Shown piece after piece: positions 15,452 to 22,515 of a stretch of 26,484 nucleotides of DNA. The translations under genes and the position numbers were made by a program. Position 1 is the stretch's first letter. Each line of letters begins with the position of its first letter. Source of the DNA: Rhodobacteraceae bacterium UBA6141. GTDB lineage: Bacteria; Pseudomonadota; Alphaproteobacteria; Rhodobacterales; Rhodobacteraceae. The stretch covers positions 1 to 26,484 of the forward strand of contig DIVD01000048.1 in the NCBI GenBank assembly GCA_002423245.1, given 5' to 3'. Under the pieces are notes generated by a model, which saw only the letters and a program-made list of their open reading frames with translations, ran no database searches and was not told where the DNA came from.

Positions 15452-16858
15452 ATGTCCACAACCGGCACCGCAACGCGCATCGAGACCGACAGCTTCGGCC
15501 CGCTCGAGGTTCCCGCCGACAAGTACTGGGGCGCGCAGACCCAGCGGTCGATCATCAACTTCCCGATCGGCTGGGAAAAGCAGCCGGTGGCGATCATCCG
15601 CGCGCTTGGCGTGATCAAGCGGGCGGCGGCCGAGGTGAACATGGCGACCGGCGCGCTGGACCCGAAACTGGGCGCGGCGATCGTGCAGGCGGCCTCGGAA
15701 GTGATGGAGGGCAGGTTCGACGACAACTTCCCGCTGGTGGTGTGGCAGACCGGTTCGGGCACCCAGACGAACATGAACGCCAACGAGGTGATCTCCAACC
15801 GCGCCATCGAGATCCTCGGCGGCGAGATCGGCTCGAAGACGCCGGTCCATCCCAACGATCACTGCAACATGAGCCAGTCCTCGAACGACACCTTCCCCAC
15901 CGCGATGCATGTGGCCATCGCGATGATGGCGCGGGATGTGCTGCTGCCGGGGCTGGAAAAGCTGCATGGCGCGCTGGCGGCGAAGGTGGAAGAGTTCAAG
16001 GACATCATCAAGATCGGCCGCACCCATACGCAGGACGCGACGCCGCTGACGCTCGGCCAGGAGTTCAGCGGCTATGCGCATCAGGTGGCCAAGGGGATCG
16101 AGCGGGTCAGGGCCTGCCTCGGCGACATCTACGAACTCGCGCAGGGCGGCACCGCCGTCGGCACCGGGCTGAACACCAGGAAGGGCTGGGACAGCGCGAT
16201 CGCCGCCAGGATCGCCGAGATCACCGGCCTGCCGTTCGTGACCGCGCCCAACAAGTTCGAGGCGCTGGCCGCGCATGACGCGATGGTGATGTTCTCGGGC
16301 GCGCTGAAGACCGTGGCGGCGAGCCTGTTCAAGATCGCCAACGACCTGCGGCTGCTGGGGTCTGGCCCGCGGTCCGGCCTTGGCGAGCTGATCCTGCCGG
16401 AAAACGAGCCGGGCAGCTCGATCATGCCGGGCAAGGTCAACCCGACGCAGGCCGAGGCGCTGACCATGGTCTGCGCGCATGTGATGGGCAATGACGCGGC
16501 GGTGGGCTTTGCCGGCAGCCAGGGGCATTTCGAGCTGAACGTCTACAACCCGATGATGGCCTATAACGTGCTGCAATCCATGCAGCTTCTGGGCGATGCG
16601 GCGGGCAGCTTCACCGACAACATGGTGGTGGGCACCCGGGCGAACCTGCCCCGGATCGAGAAGCTGATGAAGGAATCGCTGATGCTGGTGACGGCGCTGG
16701 CGCCGACCATCGGCTATGACGCGGCGACAAAGGTGGCCAAGACCGCGCACAAGAACGGCACCACGCTGAAGCAAGAGGCGATCGCGCTTGGCTATGTCGA
16801 TGCCGAGACCTTCGACCGGGTGGTGCGGCCGGAACTGATGATCGGGCCGGAAGACTGA
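15452..16858 (+). CDS. fumC: Class II fumarate hydratase
   Basis: Iron-independent fumarase (468 residues) interconverting fumarate and L-malate in the citric acid cycle; active as a cytoplasmic homotetramer. Seen: SGTQTNMNANEVISNRAIE (substrate-binding strand), HPNDHCNMSQSSNDTFPTA, the catalytic-histidine segment KIGRTHTQDATPLTLGQEF, and the signature loop GSSIMPGKVNPTQAE. The start follows a strong CAGGAGG site nine bases upstream. Length is standard for FumC. The opening TETDSFGPLEVPADKYWGAQT-like segment (here IETDSFGPLEVPADKYWGAQ) separates it from aspartate ammonia-lyase and argininosuccinate lyase relatives. It is followed by the DUF4169 and ribbon-helix-helix genes. Confidence 0.98.
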   Translation: MSTTGTATRIETDSFGPLEVPADKYWGAQTQRSIINFPIGWEKQPVAIIRALGVIKRAAAEVNMATGALDPKLGAAIVQAASEVMEGRFDDNFPLVVWQTGSGTQTNMNANEVISNRAIEILGGEIGSKTPVHPNDHCNMSQSSNDTFPTAMHVAIAMMARDVLLPGLEKLHGALAAKVEEFKDIIKIGRTHTQDATPLTLGQEFSGYAHQVAKGIERVRACLGDIYELAQGGTAVGTGLNTRKGWDSAIAARIAEITGLPFVTAPNKFEALAAHDAMVMFSGALKTVAASLFKIANDLRLLGSGPRSGLGELILPENEPGSSIMPGKVNPTQAEALTMVCAHVMGNDAAVGFAGSQGHFELNVYNPMMAYNVLQSMQLLGDAAGSFTDNMVVGTRANLPRIEKLMKESLMLVTALAPTIGYDAATKVAKTAHKNGTTLKQEAIALGYVDAETFDRVVRPELMIGPED

Positions 16859-16896
16859 TCGCTGCGCCCTCTGCCTGTCCGGCGCGGGCGTTATTC

Positions 16897-16934
16897 GGGC
16901 GGAGGGGAGCGGGCGGAGGGGAGCGGGCGGAGGG
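16897..16934 (+). repeat. 14-nt tandem repeat carrying Shine-Dalgarno-like cores
   Basis: The 14-base unit gggcggaggggagc occurs twice exactly (16897-16910, 16911-16924), and a third copy covers its first ten bases (16925-16934). The last copy supplies the GGAGGG (16929-16934) that sits seven bases before the ATG of the DUF4169 gene, so the repeat duplicates ribosome-binding cores. Confidence 0.85.
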
Positions 16935-16941
16935 TGTCGGC

Positions 16942-17145
16942 ATGACCCGGATCATCAACCTGCGGCAGGCCCGCAAGCAAAGGGCTCGCAGCGAAGCGCA
17001 GGCCGAAGCGGCGGCGCGCGCCGCGAGGTTCGGGCGCAGCAAGGCCGAGCGGCTGCTGGAGGAGGCGCGGGCGCAGAAGGCGCGCGAGGCACTCGACGGG
17101 CACCGGCTGGAGCCGGGCCCCCCCCCGGACGGCCCCGGCGAATGA
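16942..17145 (+). CDS. DUF4169 family protein
   Basis: Short, highly charged protein of 67 residues. It opens TRIINLRQARKQRAR, matching the DUF4169 pattern (NLRxARK), followed by a long helix rich in Ala/Arg/Glu (about residues 8-50) and a Pro/Gly-rich tail. No enzyme motif is present; function is unknown. A basic helical peptide could bind nucleic acid or a partner protein, but this is speculation. The start has GGAGGG seven bases upstream. The stop overlaps the next gene's start (ATGA), so the pair is translationally coupled. Confidence 0.85.
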   Translation: MTRIINLRQARKQRARSEAQAEAAARAARFGRSKAERLLEEARAQKAREALDGHRLEPGPPPDGPGE

Positions 17146-17378
17146 CCCGCCCCGCCAAGCACTCGCTGACCTTGCAGGGCCACCGCACCAGCGTGTCGCT
17201 GGAGCCCGAGTTCTGGCGCGCCTTCACCGCCATCGCGCGCGCGCGCGGGCAGGGCATCAACCGGCTTGCGGTCGAGATCGACGGCGCGCGGGCCGAAGGC
17301 ACCGGGCTTGCCACCGCGATCCGGCTGTTCGTGCTGGCCGATCTTCAGGCGCGGCTGGCGGCGCGGGAGGAGGGGTGA
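17142..17378 (+). CDS. Ribbon-helix-helix domain protein
   Basis: Protein of 78 residues. The order HSLTLQGHRTSVSLEPEFW (beta strand then helix) and FTAIARARGQGINRLAVEID fits the RHH_4 type of ribbon-helix-helix domain, a small DNA-binding dimer fold seen in antitoxins and repressors. A second helical stretch (ATAIRLFVLADLQARL) follows. The strand THR-SVSLE would read DNA bases. No toxin partner is evident: the neighbour is DUF4169, coupled by an ATGA overlap. The target is unknown. Its 3' end runs against the 3' end of the convergent tmRNA gene with only a few bases between. Confidence 0.82.
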   Translation: MTRPAKHSLTLQGHRTSVSLEPEFWRAFTAIARARGQGINRLAVEIDGARAEGTGLATAIRLFVLADLQARLAAREEG

Positions 17379-17382
17379 GGGG

Positions 17383-17705
17383 GAAGGTGCAGGTTTCTGT
17401 TGCCAGGTACCTGCGGACCCCGCCTTGCGCTGCTAGGCGCAAGGGCTTGGTTTCGGCGACTCGAACTGCTTACGCAGCCAGAGCCATTGCCGGAGCACGG
17501 TTGTTGTTGGCAACTGTACATTTCGGACCGATAACGGTGGTACCTCACCGGGACAAAGCATAACCCCTTTAGACGTTCGTCGATCCTGTTTCGGCCCCAT
17601 GCTCCCCCAACAAGGGAGTGGATGGTGGAGCCGCCGGGTACCGCCCCCGGGTCCGATCCGCTTATTACGAGCGCGTTTATGTCCATAGTCGGGGAGATCC
17701 CCGAC
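17383..17705 (-). ncRNA. ssrA: Two-piece (permuted) tmRNA
   Basis: Transfer-messenger RNA that rescues stalled ribosomes and tags the nascent protein. It is in the alphaproteobacterial circularly permuted form. On the minus strand the acceptor piece comes first: a perfect 7-bp hairpin (17705-17688), a T-arm with five-pair stem and seven-base loop, then CGGCTCC-A-CCA ending at 17623. An intervening 24 nt (17622-17599) would be removed. The coding piece starts at 17598 with GGGGCCGAAACAGG, whose GGGGCCG pairs with CGGCTCC of the acceptor (cf. E. coli GGGGCTG with CAGCTCC). Then comes the tag frame (17511-17470), a hairpin of CCTTGCGC with GCGCAAGG, and a final hairpin near 17414-17389. The 3' end (about 17383) is approximate. 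Confidence 0.93.
17470..17511 (-). other. tmRNA tag reading frame
   Basis: Resume codon GCC at 17511 opens the frame A-N-N-N-R-A-P-A-M-A-L-A-A followed by TAA at 17472-17470. The charged alanine adds one further Ala, giving a 14-residue tag. The LAA end is the ClpX/ClpP degron; the AN-N start is the part read by SspB. This frame identifies the RNA beyond reasonable doubt. Confidence 0.93.
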
Positions 17706-17711
17706 AGTCCG

Positions 17712-17740
17712 GATATAGGCGCTGCGCGCGCCGCATGCAA
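17712..17740 (-). promoter_or_regulatory. ssrA promoter
   Basis: TTGCAT (17740-17735) and TATATC (17717-17712) on the minus strand are exactly 17 bases apart. Predicted initiation at about 17705-17708 coincides with the first base of the acceptor-piece hairpin. It is the strongest housekeeping-type promoter match in the window. Confidence 0.75.
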
Positions 17741-17761
17741 GGGTGCGCGGAGGGGCAGGCG

Positions 17762-17812
17762 CCGGGGGCGCTGCCCCCGGACCCCCGGGATATTTTCGCC
17801 AGCAAGAAGGGG
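17762..17812. repeat. Intergenic repeat with hairpin, copy 1
   Basis: CCGGGGGC (17762-17769) and GCCCCCGG (17773-17780) form an eight-base-pair stem with a three-base loop, followed by CCCCCGGGATATTTT and CGCCAGCAAGAAGGGG. The second half recurs at 23594-23625. It lies between the binding-protein gene and the ssrA promoter. Similar hairpin plus ATATTTT elements are, from memory, scattered between genes in Rhodobacteraceae. It may act as a terminator. Confidence 0.7.
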
Positions 17813-17858
17813 AAAGGGGGCGGCGCCCTGCGGATGAGGGCGGCGCGAGGTCGTCCCG

Positions 17859-18905
17859 TCAGAAGCCGGCCTTGATCTTCTCGAACTCGGCGAGCTGTTT
17901 TTCGCGTTGCGCGGCGCTGTTCGGGGTCTGCGCAAGGATCGGGGCCTCGATCTCGGTCAGGCCGGCGCTTTTCAGCGTTTCGGCATCGACAAGCTGCATC
18001 GCCCTGGTGTTGGCATGGCCATAGCCGATCGCATCGACCAGTTCCGGGCCGGCCTCGGGGCGCAGCCAGGCGTTGATGAAGTCATAGGCCTTGTCCTCCG
18101 AGCCGGGGCCGTTCTTCAGGTTGACGAAGCCGCAGAACCAGGTCGAGGAGCCCTCGGTGGTTTCGCGCTGGAAGCCGACGGGGAAGCCGTCATCCTGCAG
18201 ATAGGCGACACCATCGTTCCAGGACCAGGCCACCAGCACCTCGCCCGAGGCCATCAGCTGGCTCATCTCGGCGGGATCGGCCCAGTAGCTGCGCACGTTG
18301 ACATGCGCCTTGCGCAGCCAGTCGGCGGCGGCGGCGAACTGCGCGTCCGTCACGTCGGTCCAGTCGGTGACGCCGGTGGCAAGGTAGGCCAGCGCCCAGA
18401 CATCGTCCGAGCTGTCGGGAATCGACACGCGGCCTTCGTATTTCGGATCGAGGAACACCTGCAGCGAGGCGACATCCTCGGCCGGCACCTCCTCGGTGTT
18501 GTAGGCAATGGCGGTGACGCCCCAGTCGGAGGGGATGTACCAGACGCCGCCCTCGTCCTTGAACACCGGGGAGTTCAGGAATCTCGGGTCGATATGGGCG
18601 AATTCGGGGATCCGGCTCACGTCCCAGGGTTCGATCAGCCCGGCATCGCGATACTTGCCCACCATCTGCGAGCACGGATGCGCGACATCGGCCCTGAAGC
18701 CCGAAGACAGCTTCTGGAAGGCCTCGTCATCGTCGCCGTAGAAGGAATAGCTGGGCGAATCGCCGTGCTTTTCCACATAGGGGGCGAACAGCCCCTCTTC
18801 CTCGAACCCGGCCCAGTCGAACACCAGAAGCTCGGGATCGGCGGCGAAGGCGGGCGCAGCGCAGAGCAGGGCTGCGGAAGCAAGCAGCAGCGAGGGGCGG
18901 GTCAT
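17859..18905 (-). CDS. PotD/PotF-like periplasmic substrate-binding protein
   Basis: Extracellular solute-binding protein of 348 residues of the spermidine/putrescine type. A signal peptide is clear (hydrophobic core LLLASAALLCAA, cleavage near AFA-ADPE). The mature part starts LLVFDWAGFEEEGLFAPY, as in PotD/PotF (cf. LYVYNWSDYI). Other segments fit the family: GFRADVAHPCSQMVGKYRDA, WYIPSDWGVTAIAYNTEEV, and WAYLAT-like ALAYLATGVTDW. AAAGGAC precedes the ATG. No ATPase or permease gene is adjacent: upstream is a divergent DinB-like gene, downstream is ssrA. It may serve a transporter encoded elsewhere. The exact ligand (polyamine or another cation/amine) cannot be read from the sequence. Confidence 0.88.
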   Translation of the reverse strand: MTRPSLLLASAALLCAAPAFAADPELLVFDWAGFEEEGLFAPYVEKHGDSPSYSFYGDDDEAFQKLSSGFRADVAHPCSQMVGKYRDAGLIEPWDVSRIPEFAHIDPRFLNSPVFKDEGGVWYIPSDWGVTAIAYNTEEVPAEDVASLQVFLDPKYEGRVSIPDSSDDVWALAYLATGVTDWTDVTDAQFAAAADWLRKAHVNVRSYWADPAEMSQLMASGEVLVAWSWNDGVAYLQDDGFPVGFQRETTEGSSTWFCGFVNLKNGPGSEDKAYDFINAWLRPEAGPELVDAIGYGHANTRAMQLVDAETLKSAGLTEIEAPILAQTPNSAAQREKQLAEFEKIKAGF

Positions 18906-19148
18906 GTCTGTCCTTTCGGCTGGCGTCGGTGTGATCGGGTTTCGGGGCAGAGGTTAGGTCGAACCCATTCGCGCAACAAGCGGATTGTCGGCCTGCGGGG
19001 CGGCTCTTGCCCGCCTTGCGCGAGGGTTGCCGAAGGAAGGGGCAGGGTGCCTCCCTTGCGGATGACGCCGCGCCCCGCGGCGCGGGCGGCGGCTTGACCC
19101 AAGCCGGCTGCGGGGGGAAAATGGGACGACAGCACGGGAGGCGCGGGG

Positions 19149-19679
19149 ATGATCACCGCCAGCGGATGCCGGACGATGGCGCGCTACAACGCCTGGCAGA
19201 ACGAGAGCCTTTATGGCGCGGCCGGGACGCTGGACGATGCGGCACGGCGGGCGCAGCGGGGGGCGTTCTTCGGCTCGATCCACGCGACGCTGAGCCATCT
19301 GGTCTGGGCGGACCGCATGTGGCTGAGCCGGTTCGGCCGCGGCGAGGCGCCGGGGGGCGGCATCGCGGGCAGCGTTGCGCTGTTCGCGGACTGGCCCTCG
19401 CTCCGGGCGGCGCGCCAGGCGATGGATGCGGAAATCCTGGACTGGGCGGATGCGCTGTCCGAGGCAGATCTGGAGGGCGATCTGTCGTGGTTCTCGGGCG
19501 CGACGGGGCGCGAGATGGTCCGCCCCCGGGCGCTGTGCGTGCTGCATCTGTTCAATCACCAGACCCATCACCGCGGTCAGGTCCATGCGATGCTGACCGC
19601 TGCGGGGGCGGTGCCCGGCCCGACCGACCTTGCCTTTGCTCCGCCCGGGGTGACGGGGGCCGAGTGTGAGGGGGGCTGA
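19149..19679 (+). CDS. DinB family protein
   Basis: Protein of 176 residues of the DinB/YfiT-like four-helix-bundle superfamily, often metal-dependent thiol or transferase-type enzymes. Seen: MARYNAWQNESLYGA near the N-terminus, then FFGSIHATLSHLVWADRMWL with the first metal histidine, and FNHQTHHRGQVHAML with the HxxxH pair. These three helices carry the usual three-histidine metal site. Despite the family name, it has no relation to DNA polymerase IV. The start has GGAG nine bases upstream; an internal ATG at 19176 is possible. The stop codon lies inside a 16-nt tandem duplication (19662-19693). Confidence 0.88.
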   Translation: MITASGCRTMARYNAWQNESLYGAAGTLDDAARRAQRGAFFGSIHATLSHLVWADRMWLSRFGRGEAPGGGIAGSVALFADWPSLRAARQAMDAEILDWADALSEADLEGDLSWFSGATGREMVRPRALCVLHLFNHQTHHRGQVHAMLTAAGAVPGPTDLAFAPPGVTGAECEGG

Positions 19680-19693
19680 GTGTGAGGGGGGCC
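19662..19693 (+). repeat. 16-nt tandem duplication over a stop codon
   Basis: gagtgtgaggggggct (19662-19677) is followed by a copy differing only at the last base (19678-19693). The stop TGA of the DinB-family gene spans the junction. The duplication fills the gap before the convergent MFS gene, which ends at 19698. Confidence 0.85.
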
Positions 19694-19697
19694 GAGA

Positions 19698-20996
19698 TCA
19701 GGCCGCGCGCGGGCGCAGCATCAGCCAGATCAGCGCGCCTCCCGCCGCGACCAGGAAGGGCACCATCGCGAGGTTGACCGCCTGCCAGCCCGCCTGAACC
19801 GTGCCGCCCGAGCAGTTCATCAGCCCGCCCGAGGACAACGAGGCGACGAACACCCCGCCGAACACCACGAAATCGTTGACGCCCTGCAAGGTGCCCCGCT
19901 CCTCGGGCCGGTGGGCGGAGGCGAGCATCGCCGTCGATCCGATGAAGCCGAAGTTCCAGCCGAGCCCAAGCAGCACCAGCGCCAGGAAGAACTGCTCAAG
20001 CTCCACCCCCGACAGCGCGACGAGGCCCGAGGCGGCGAGGATCATCAACCCGAGGCCCACGATCACCTCCTTGCCGAATCGCGCGATCAGGTGGCCGGTG
20101 AAGAACGAGGGCAGGTACATGCCCAGCACATGCGCCCCCACGATGTCTGCGGCGTGGCCCTGGTCGAAGCCGCAGCCGACGACCGCCAGCGGGGTCGAGG
20201 TCATCACGAGGTTCATCAGCGCGTAGGAGACGGTGGCGCAGATCATCGCGACGATGATCACCGGCTGGCGCAGCAACTCGCGCAGCGGCCGGCCGGCGGC
20301 GGCGCTGCCCTTCGGGGCGGGCGGGCTGCGCGGGATGTCGAGGAAGGAAAACAGCAGCGGGCCGGTCAGGTTCAGCGCGATCACCGCAAGATAGGTGGCA
20401 AGGAACGGCACCACCATCGCCTGCGCCGTCGCCTTCACCAGTTGCGGGCCGATCACCGCCGCCGCGAGCCCGCCCGCCATGACGTAGGAGATCGCCTTGG
20501 CCTGGAACTCGGGCGGGGCGGTGTCGGTCGCGGCAAAGCGGTAGAAGCCCTGGGCGCTCATGTAGACGCCGGTGAACAGCGCGCCGAACATGAAGAGCGC
20601 GAAGGAGCCCTGCCAGAGCGCGGCGGCGCAGATCGCCGCGCCAAGCGCGCCCGCGCCGGTGGCCAGCGTGAAGCCCGCGCGCCGCCCCCGGGTTTGCATG
20701 AGCCGCGAGAGCCGCGTGGACGAGAGCACCGAGCCGAGGATGATCAGCGACAGCGGCAGCGTGGCGAAGCAGGGGTTGGGCGCCAGCGATTGCCCCGCCA
20801 GCCCGCCGACGGTGAAGATCATCGACATCTGCGCGCCAAGGATCGCCTGCGCCGCGACCAGCACCGCCACGTTGCGCCGGGCGCGCGGCATCGGCTGGGC
20901 GGGGTGCGCGGATCCGGGCTGTGCGGATGCCGGCTGTGCGGATGCAGGCTGGGCGGATCCGGGCTGCGCAGATTCGGGGAGGGATGTATCCGACAT
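19698..20996 (-). CDS. MFS transporter
   Basis: Major facilitator transporter of 432 residues with about twelve hydrophobic helices between residues 40 and 430. The cytoplasmic loop after helix 2 reads RLSRLMQTRGRRAGF, the usual MFS basic loop. A later stretch GFIGSTAMLASAHRPEERGTL is typical of the second half. The substrate is unknown. The first 36 residues are odd: SAQPGSAQPASAQPAS-type five-residue repeats before the first helix. No ribosome binding site precedes the ATG at 20996, and the Met at residue 36 (20891) is an alternative start that would remove the repeats. It is divergent from the AlkA-like gene. Confidence 0.9.
   Translation of the reverse strand: MSDTSLPESAQPGSAQPASAQPASAQPGSAHPAQPMPRARRNVAVLVAAQAILGAQMSMIFTVGGLAGQSLAPNPCFATLPLSLIILGSVLSSTRLSRLMQTRGRRAGFTLATGAGALGAAICAAALWQGSFALFMFGALFTGVYMSAQGFYRFAATDTAPPEFQAKAISYVMAGGLAAAVIGPQLVKATAQAMVVPFLATYLAVIALNLTGPLLFSFLDIPRSPPAPKGSAAAGRPLRELLRQPVIIVAMICATVSYALMNLVMTSTPLAVVGCGFDQGHAADIVGAHVLGMYLPSFFTGHLIARFGKEVIVGLGLMILAASGLVALSGVELEQFFLALVLLGLGWNFGFIGSTAMLASAHRPEERGTLQGVNDFVVFGGVFVASLSSGGLMNCSGGTVQAGWQAVNLAMVPFLVAAGGALIWLMLRPRAA
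20910..20969 (-). repeat. Four 15-nt repeats encoding AQP(G/A)S
   Basis: Four in-frame 15-base units encode AQPGS, AQPAS, AQPAS, AQPGS at residues 10-29 of the MFS protein. Units differ at only a few positions, so the array is recent or kept homogenised. Confidence 0.85.
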
Positions 20997-21047
20997 GCTG
21001 AATGCGTAGCCGTTGGCGCGCGCGGGGGGAAGGGGCTTGGCAGAGGC

Positions 21048-21079
21048 GGGGCGTCGCAGGGGTGGGGCGTCGCAGGGGG
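21048..21079 (+). repeat. 16-nt tandem duplication upstream of the glycosylase
   Basis: ggggcgtcgcaggggt (21048-21063) is followed by a copy differing only at the last base (21064-21079), in the gap between the divergent MFS and glycosylase genes. No clear promoter is seen there for either gene. Confidence 0.8.
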
Positions 21080-21169
21080 TGGGCGCGCTGCCCGCAATTC
21101 CGGCTTCGGGGCATTCCGATCTGCCCGCCCCCTCTGGCCCTGCGGCGCAATCCGGGGCAGGCTGGCGCC

Positions 21170-21793
21170 ATGAGCCATCGCCTGATCGAGACCGGGGACT
21201 GCCTTGCCGAGGGCGCCGCGCACCTGCTGCGGGTGGAGCCGCGCTTTGCCCCGGCGCTGGCCGAGCCGCTGCCGCTGCGCCGGCGGCCGGACGGGTTCGC
21301 CGCGCTGGTGGATGCGATCATCAGCCAGCAGGTCTCTGTCGCCTCTGCCGCCGCGATCCACGGGCGGATGGTCGCGGCGGGGCTGACCGATCCCGCCGCG
21401 CTGGCGCTGGCCAGCGACGAGGCGCTGCGGGCGGCGGGCCTCTCGCGCCAGAAGATCCGCTACCTGCGGGCGCTGGCGGTGGCGGATCTCGACTATCCCG
21501 CGCTGCGCGCCGCGCCCGATGCCGAGGTGATCGCCCGGCTGGTGGCGCTGCCCGGCATCGGGCCCTGGACGGCGGAGATCTACGCGATGTTCAGCCTCGG
21601 GCGCGCCGATGTGTTCGCGCCGGGCGATCTTGCCCTGCAGGAGGCGGCGCGGCTGCTGTTCGATCTGCCGGCGCGGCCCGGCCCCGCGGCGCTGCGCGCC
21701 ATGGCCGAGCCCTGGTCGCCCTGGCGGGCGGTTGCGGCGCGGGCGCTGTGGGCCTACTACCGTATCGCCAGAAGCCGCGAGGGGATCAGATGA
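21170..21793 (+). CDS. AlkA-like DNA-3-methyladenine glycosylase
   Basis: Base-excision repair glycosylase of 207 residues in the helix-hairpin-helix superfamily, excising alkylated purines. Seen: FAALVDAIISQQVSVASAA (helical start of the HhH-GPD domain), AAGLSRQKIRYLRALA, the hairpin LVALPGIGPWTAEIYAM, and the catalytic aspartate in ADVFAPGDLALQEA. It is shorter than E. coli AlkA (282) because it lacks the N-terminal beta domain, as in many bacterial homologues. ATG 21170 begins the conserved region; the frame is open upstream but its composition there is unlike protein. It overlaps the following esterase gene by four bases (ATGA). Confidence 0.9.
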   Translation: MSHRLIETGDCLAEGAAHLLRVEPRFAPALAEPLPLRRRPDGFAALVDAIISQQVSVASAAAIHGRMVAAGLTDPAALALASDEALRAAGLSRQKIRYLRALAVADLDYPALRAAPDAEVIARLVALPGIGPWTAEIYAMFSLGRADVFAPGDLALQEAARLLFDLPARPGPAALRAMAEPWSPWRAVAARALWAYYRIARSREGIR

Positions 21794-22452
21794 CGCGCGA
21801 ATTGCAGTTCGGCCGCAAGGCCGCAAGGTCGGGCAGGGCCCGCTCGATGGTGGTGTTCCTGCATGGCTATGGCGCCGACGGGGCGGACCTGCTGGGGCTG
21901 GCGGACCCGCTGGCGCCGCATCTGCCGGACACGGTCTTCGTGGCCCCCGACGCGCCCGAGCCCTGCGCCGGCAATCCCTTCGGCCGGCAATGGTTCCCGA
22001 TCCCCTGGCTGGACGGGTCTTCCGCGGCGGCGGCCGCCGAAGGTCTGGCGCAGTCCTCGGCGGATCTGAACGCCTTCCTCGATGCGCGGCTGGCGGAGGA
22101 GGGGCTCACGGCGGCAAATCTCGCGCTGGTGGGCTTTTCCCAAGGCACGATGATGGCGCTGCAGGTCGCGCCGCGGCGGGCAGAGCCGGTGGCGGCGCTC
22201 GTGGGCTTTTCCGGGCGCCTGCTGAAGCCCGAGCGGCTGGCCTCCGAGGCGCGGTCGAAACCGCCGGTGCTGCTGCTGCACGGCGATGCGGACGAGGTGG
22301 TGCCGTTCGGCGACATGGCGCTTGCCGCCGACGCGCTGGTGGGCGCGGGGTTCGAGACCTATGGCCATGTGATGAAGGGCACCGGTCATGGAATTGCGCC
22401 GGACGGGCTGTCGGTGGCGCTTTCTTTCCTGAAGGAGCGGCTTGGCGGGTGA
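21790..22452 (+). CDS. Phospholipase/carboxylesterase family hydrolase
   Basis: Alpha/beta hydrolase of 220 residues in the carboxylesterase/acyl-protein thioesterase family. Seen: MVVFLHGYGADGADLLGLA (oxyanion HGxG), VAPDAPEPCAGNPFGRQWFP, the nucleophile elbow LVGFSQGTMMAL, the acid in LLHGDADEVVPF, and the histidine in GTGHGIAPDG; together these form a complete Ser-Asp-His triad. It is cytoplasmic, with no signal peptide. Its start overlaps the stop of the AlkA-like gene, so translation is coupled, although no metabolic link between the two is known to me. The physiological substrate is unknown. Confidence 0.93.
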   Translation: MTRELQFGRKAARSGRARSMVVFLHGYGADGADLLGLADPLAPHLPDTVFVAPDAPEPCAGNPFGRQWFPIPWLDGSSAAAAAEGLAQSSADLNAFLDARLAEEGLTAANLALVGFSQGTMMALQVAPRRAEPVAALVGFSGRLLKPERLASEARSKPPVLLLHGDADEVVPFGDMALAADALVGAGFETYGHVMKGTGHGIAPDGLSVALSFLKERLGG

Positions 22453-22458
22453 TGGCCC

Positions 22459-22486
22459 TTGAACCCTTCTGCAGGGGGGTTACATT
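22459..22486 (+). promoter_or_regulatory. Candidate promoter of the 39-residue gene
   Basis: TTGAAC (22459-22464) and TACATT (22481-22486) are 16 bases apart, right after the esterase stop. Transcription would begin near 22493, giving a 23-nt leader that contains the AAGGAGG site. Confidence 0.5.
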
Positions 22487-22515
22487 CAGGGCATCGCCAT
22501 GAAGGAGGAACCGAG

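Noticed and set aside
16942..17378. A toxin-antitoxin module
   Set aside because: The ribbon-helix-helix protein would suit an antitoxin, but the partner DUF4169 peptide has no toxin motif and precedes it as a basic helical peptide.
17345..17935. A 196-codon minus-strand frame across ssrA
   Set aside because: It reads straight through the tmRNA structure, including both acceptor and coding pieces, and shows no protein family features.
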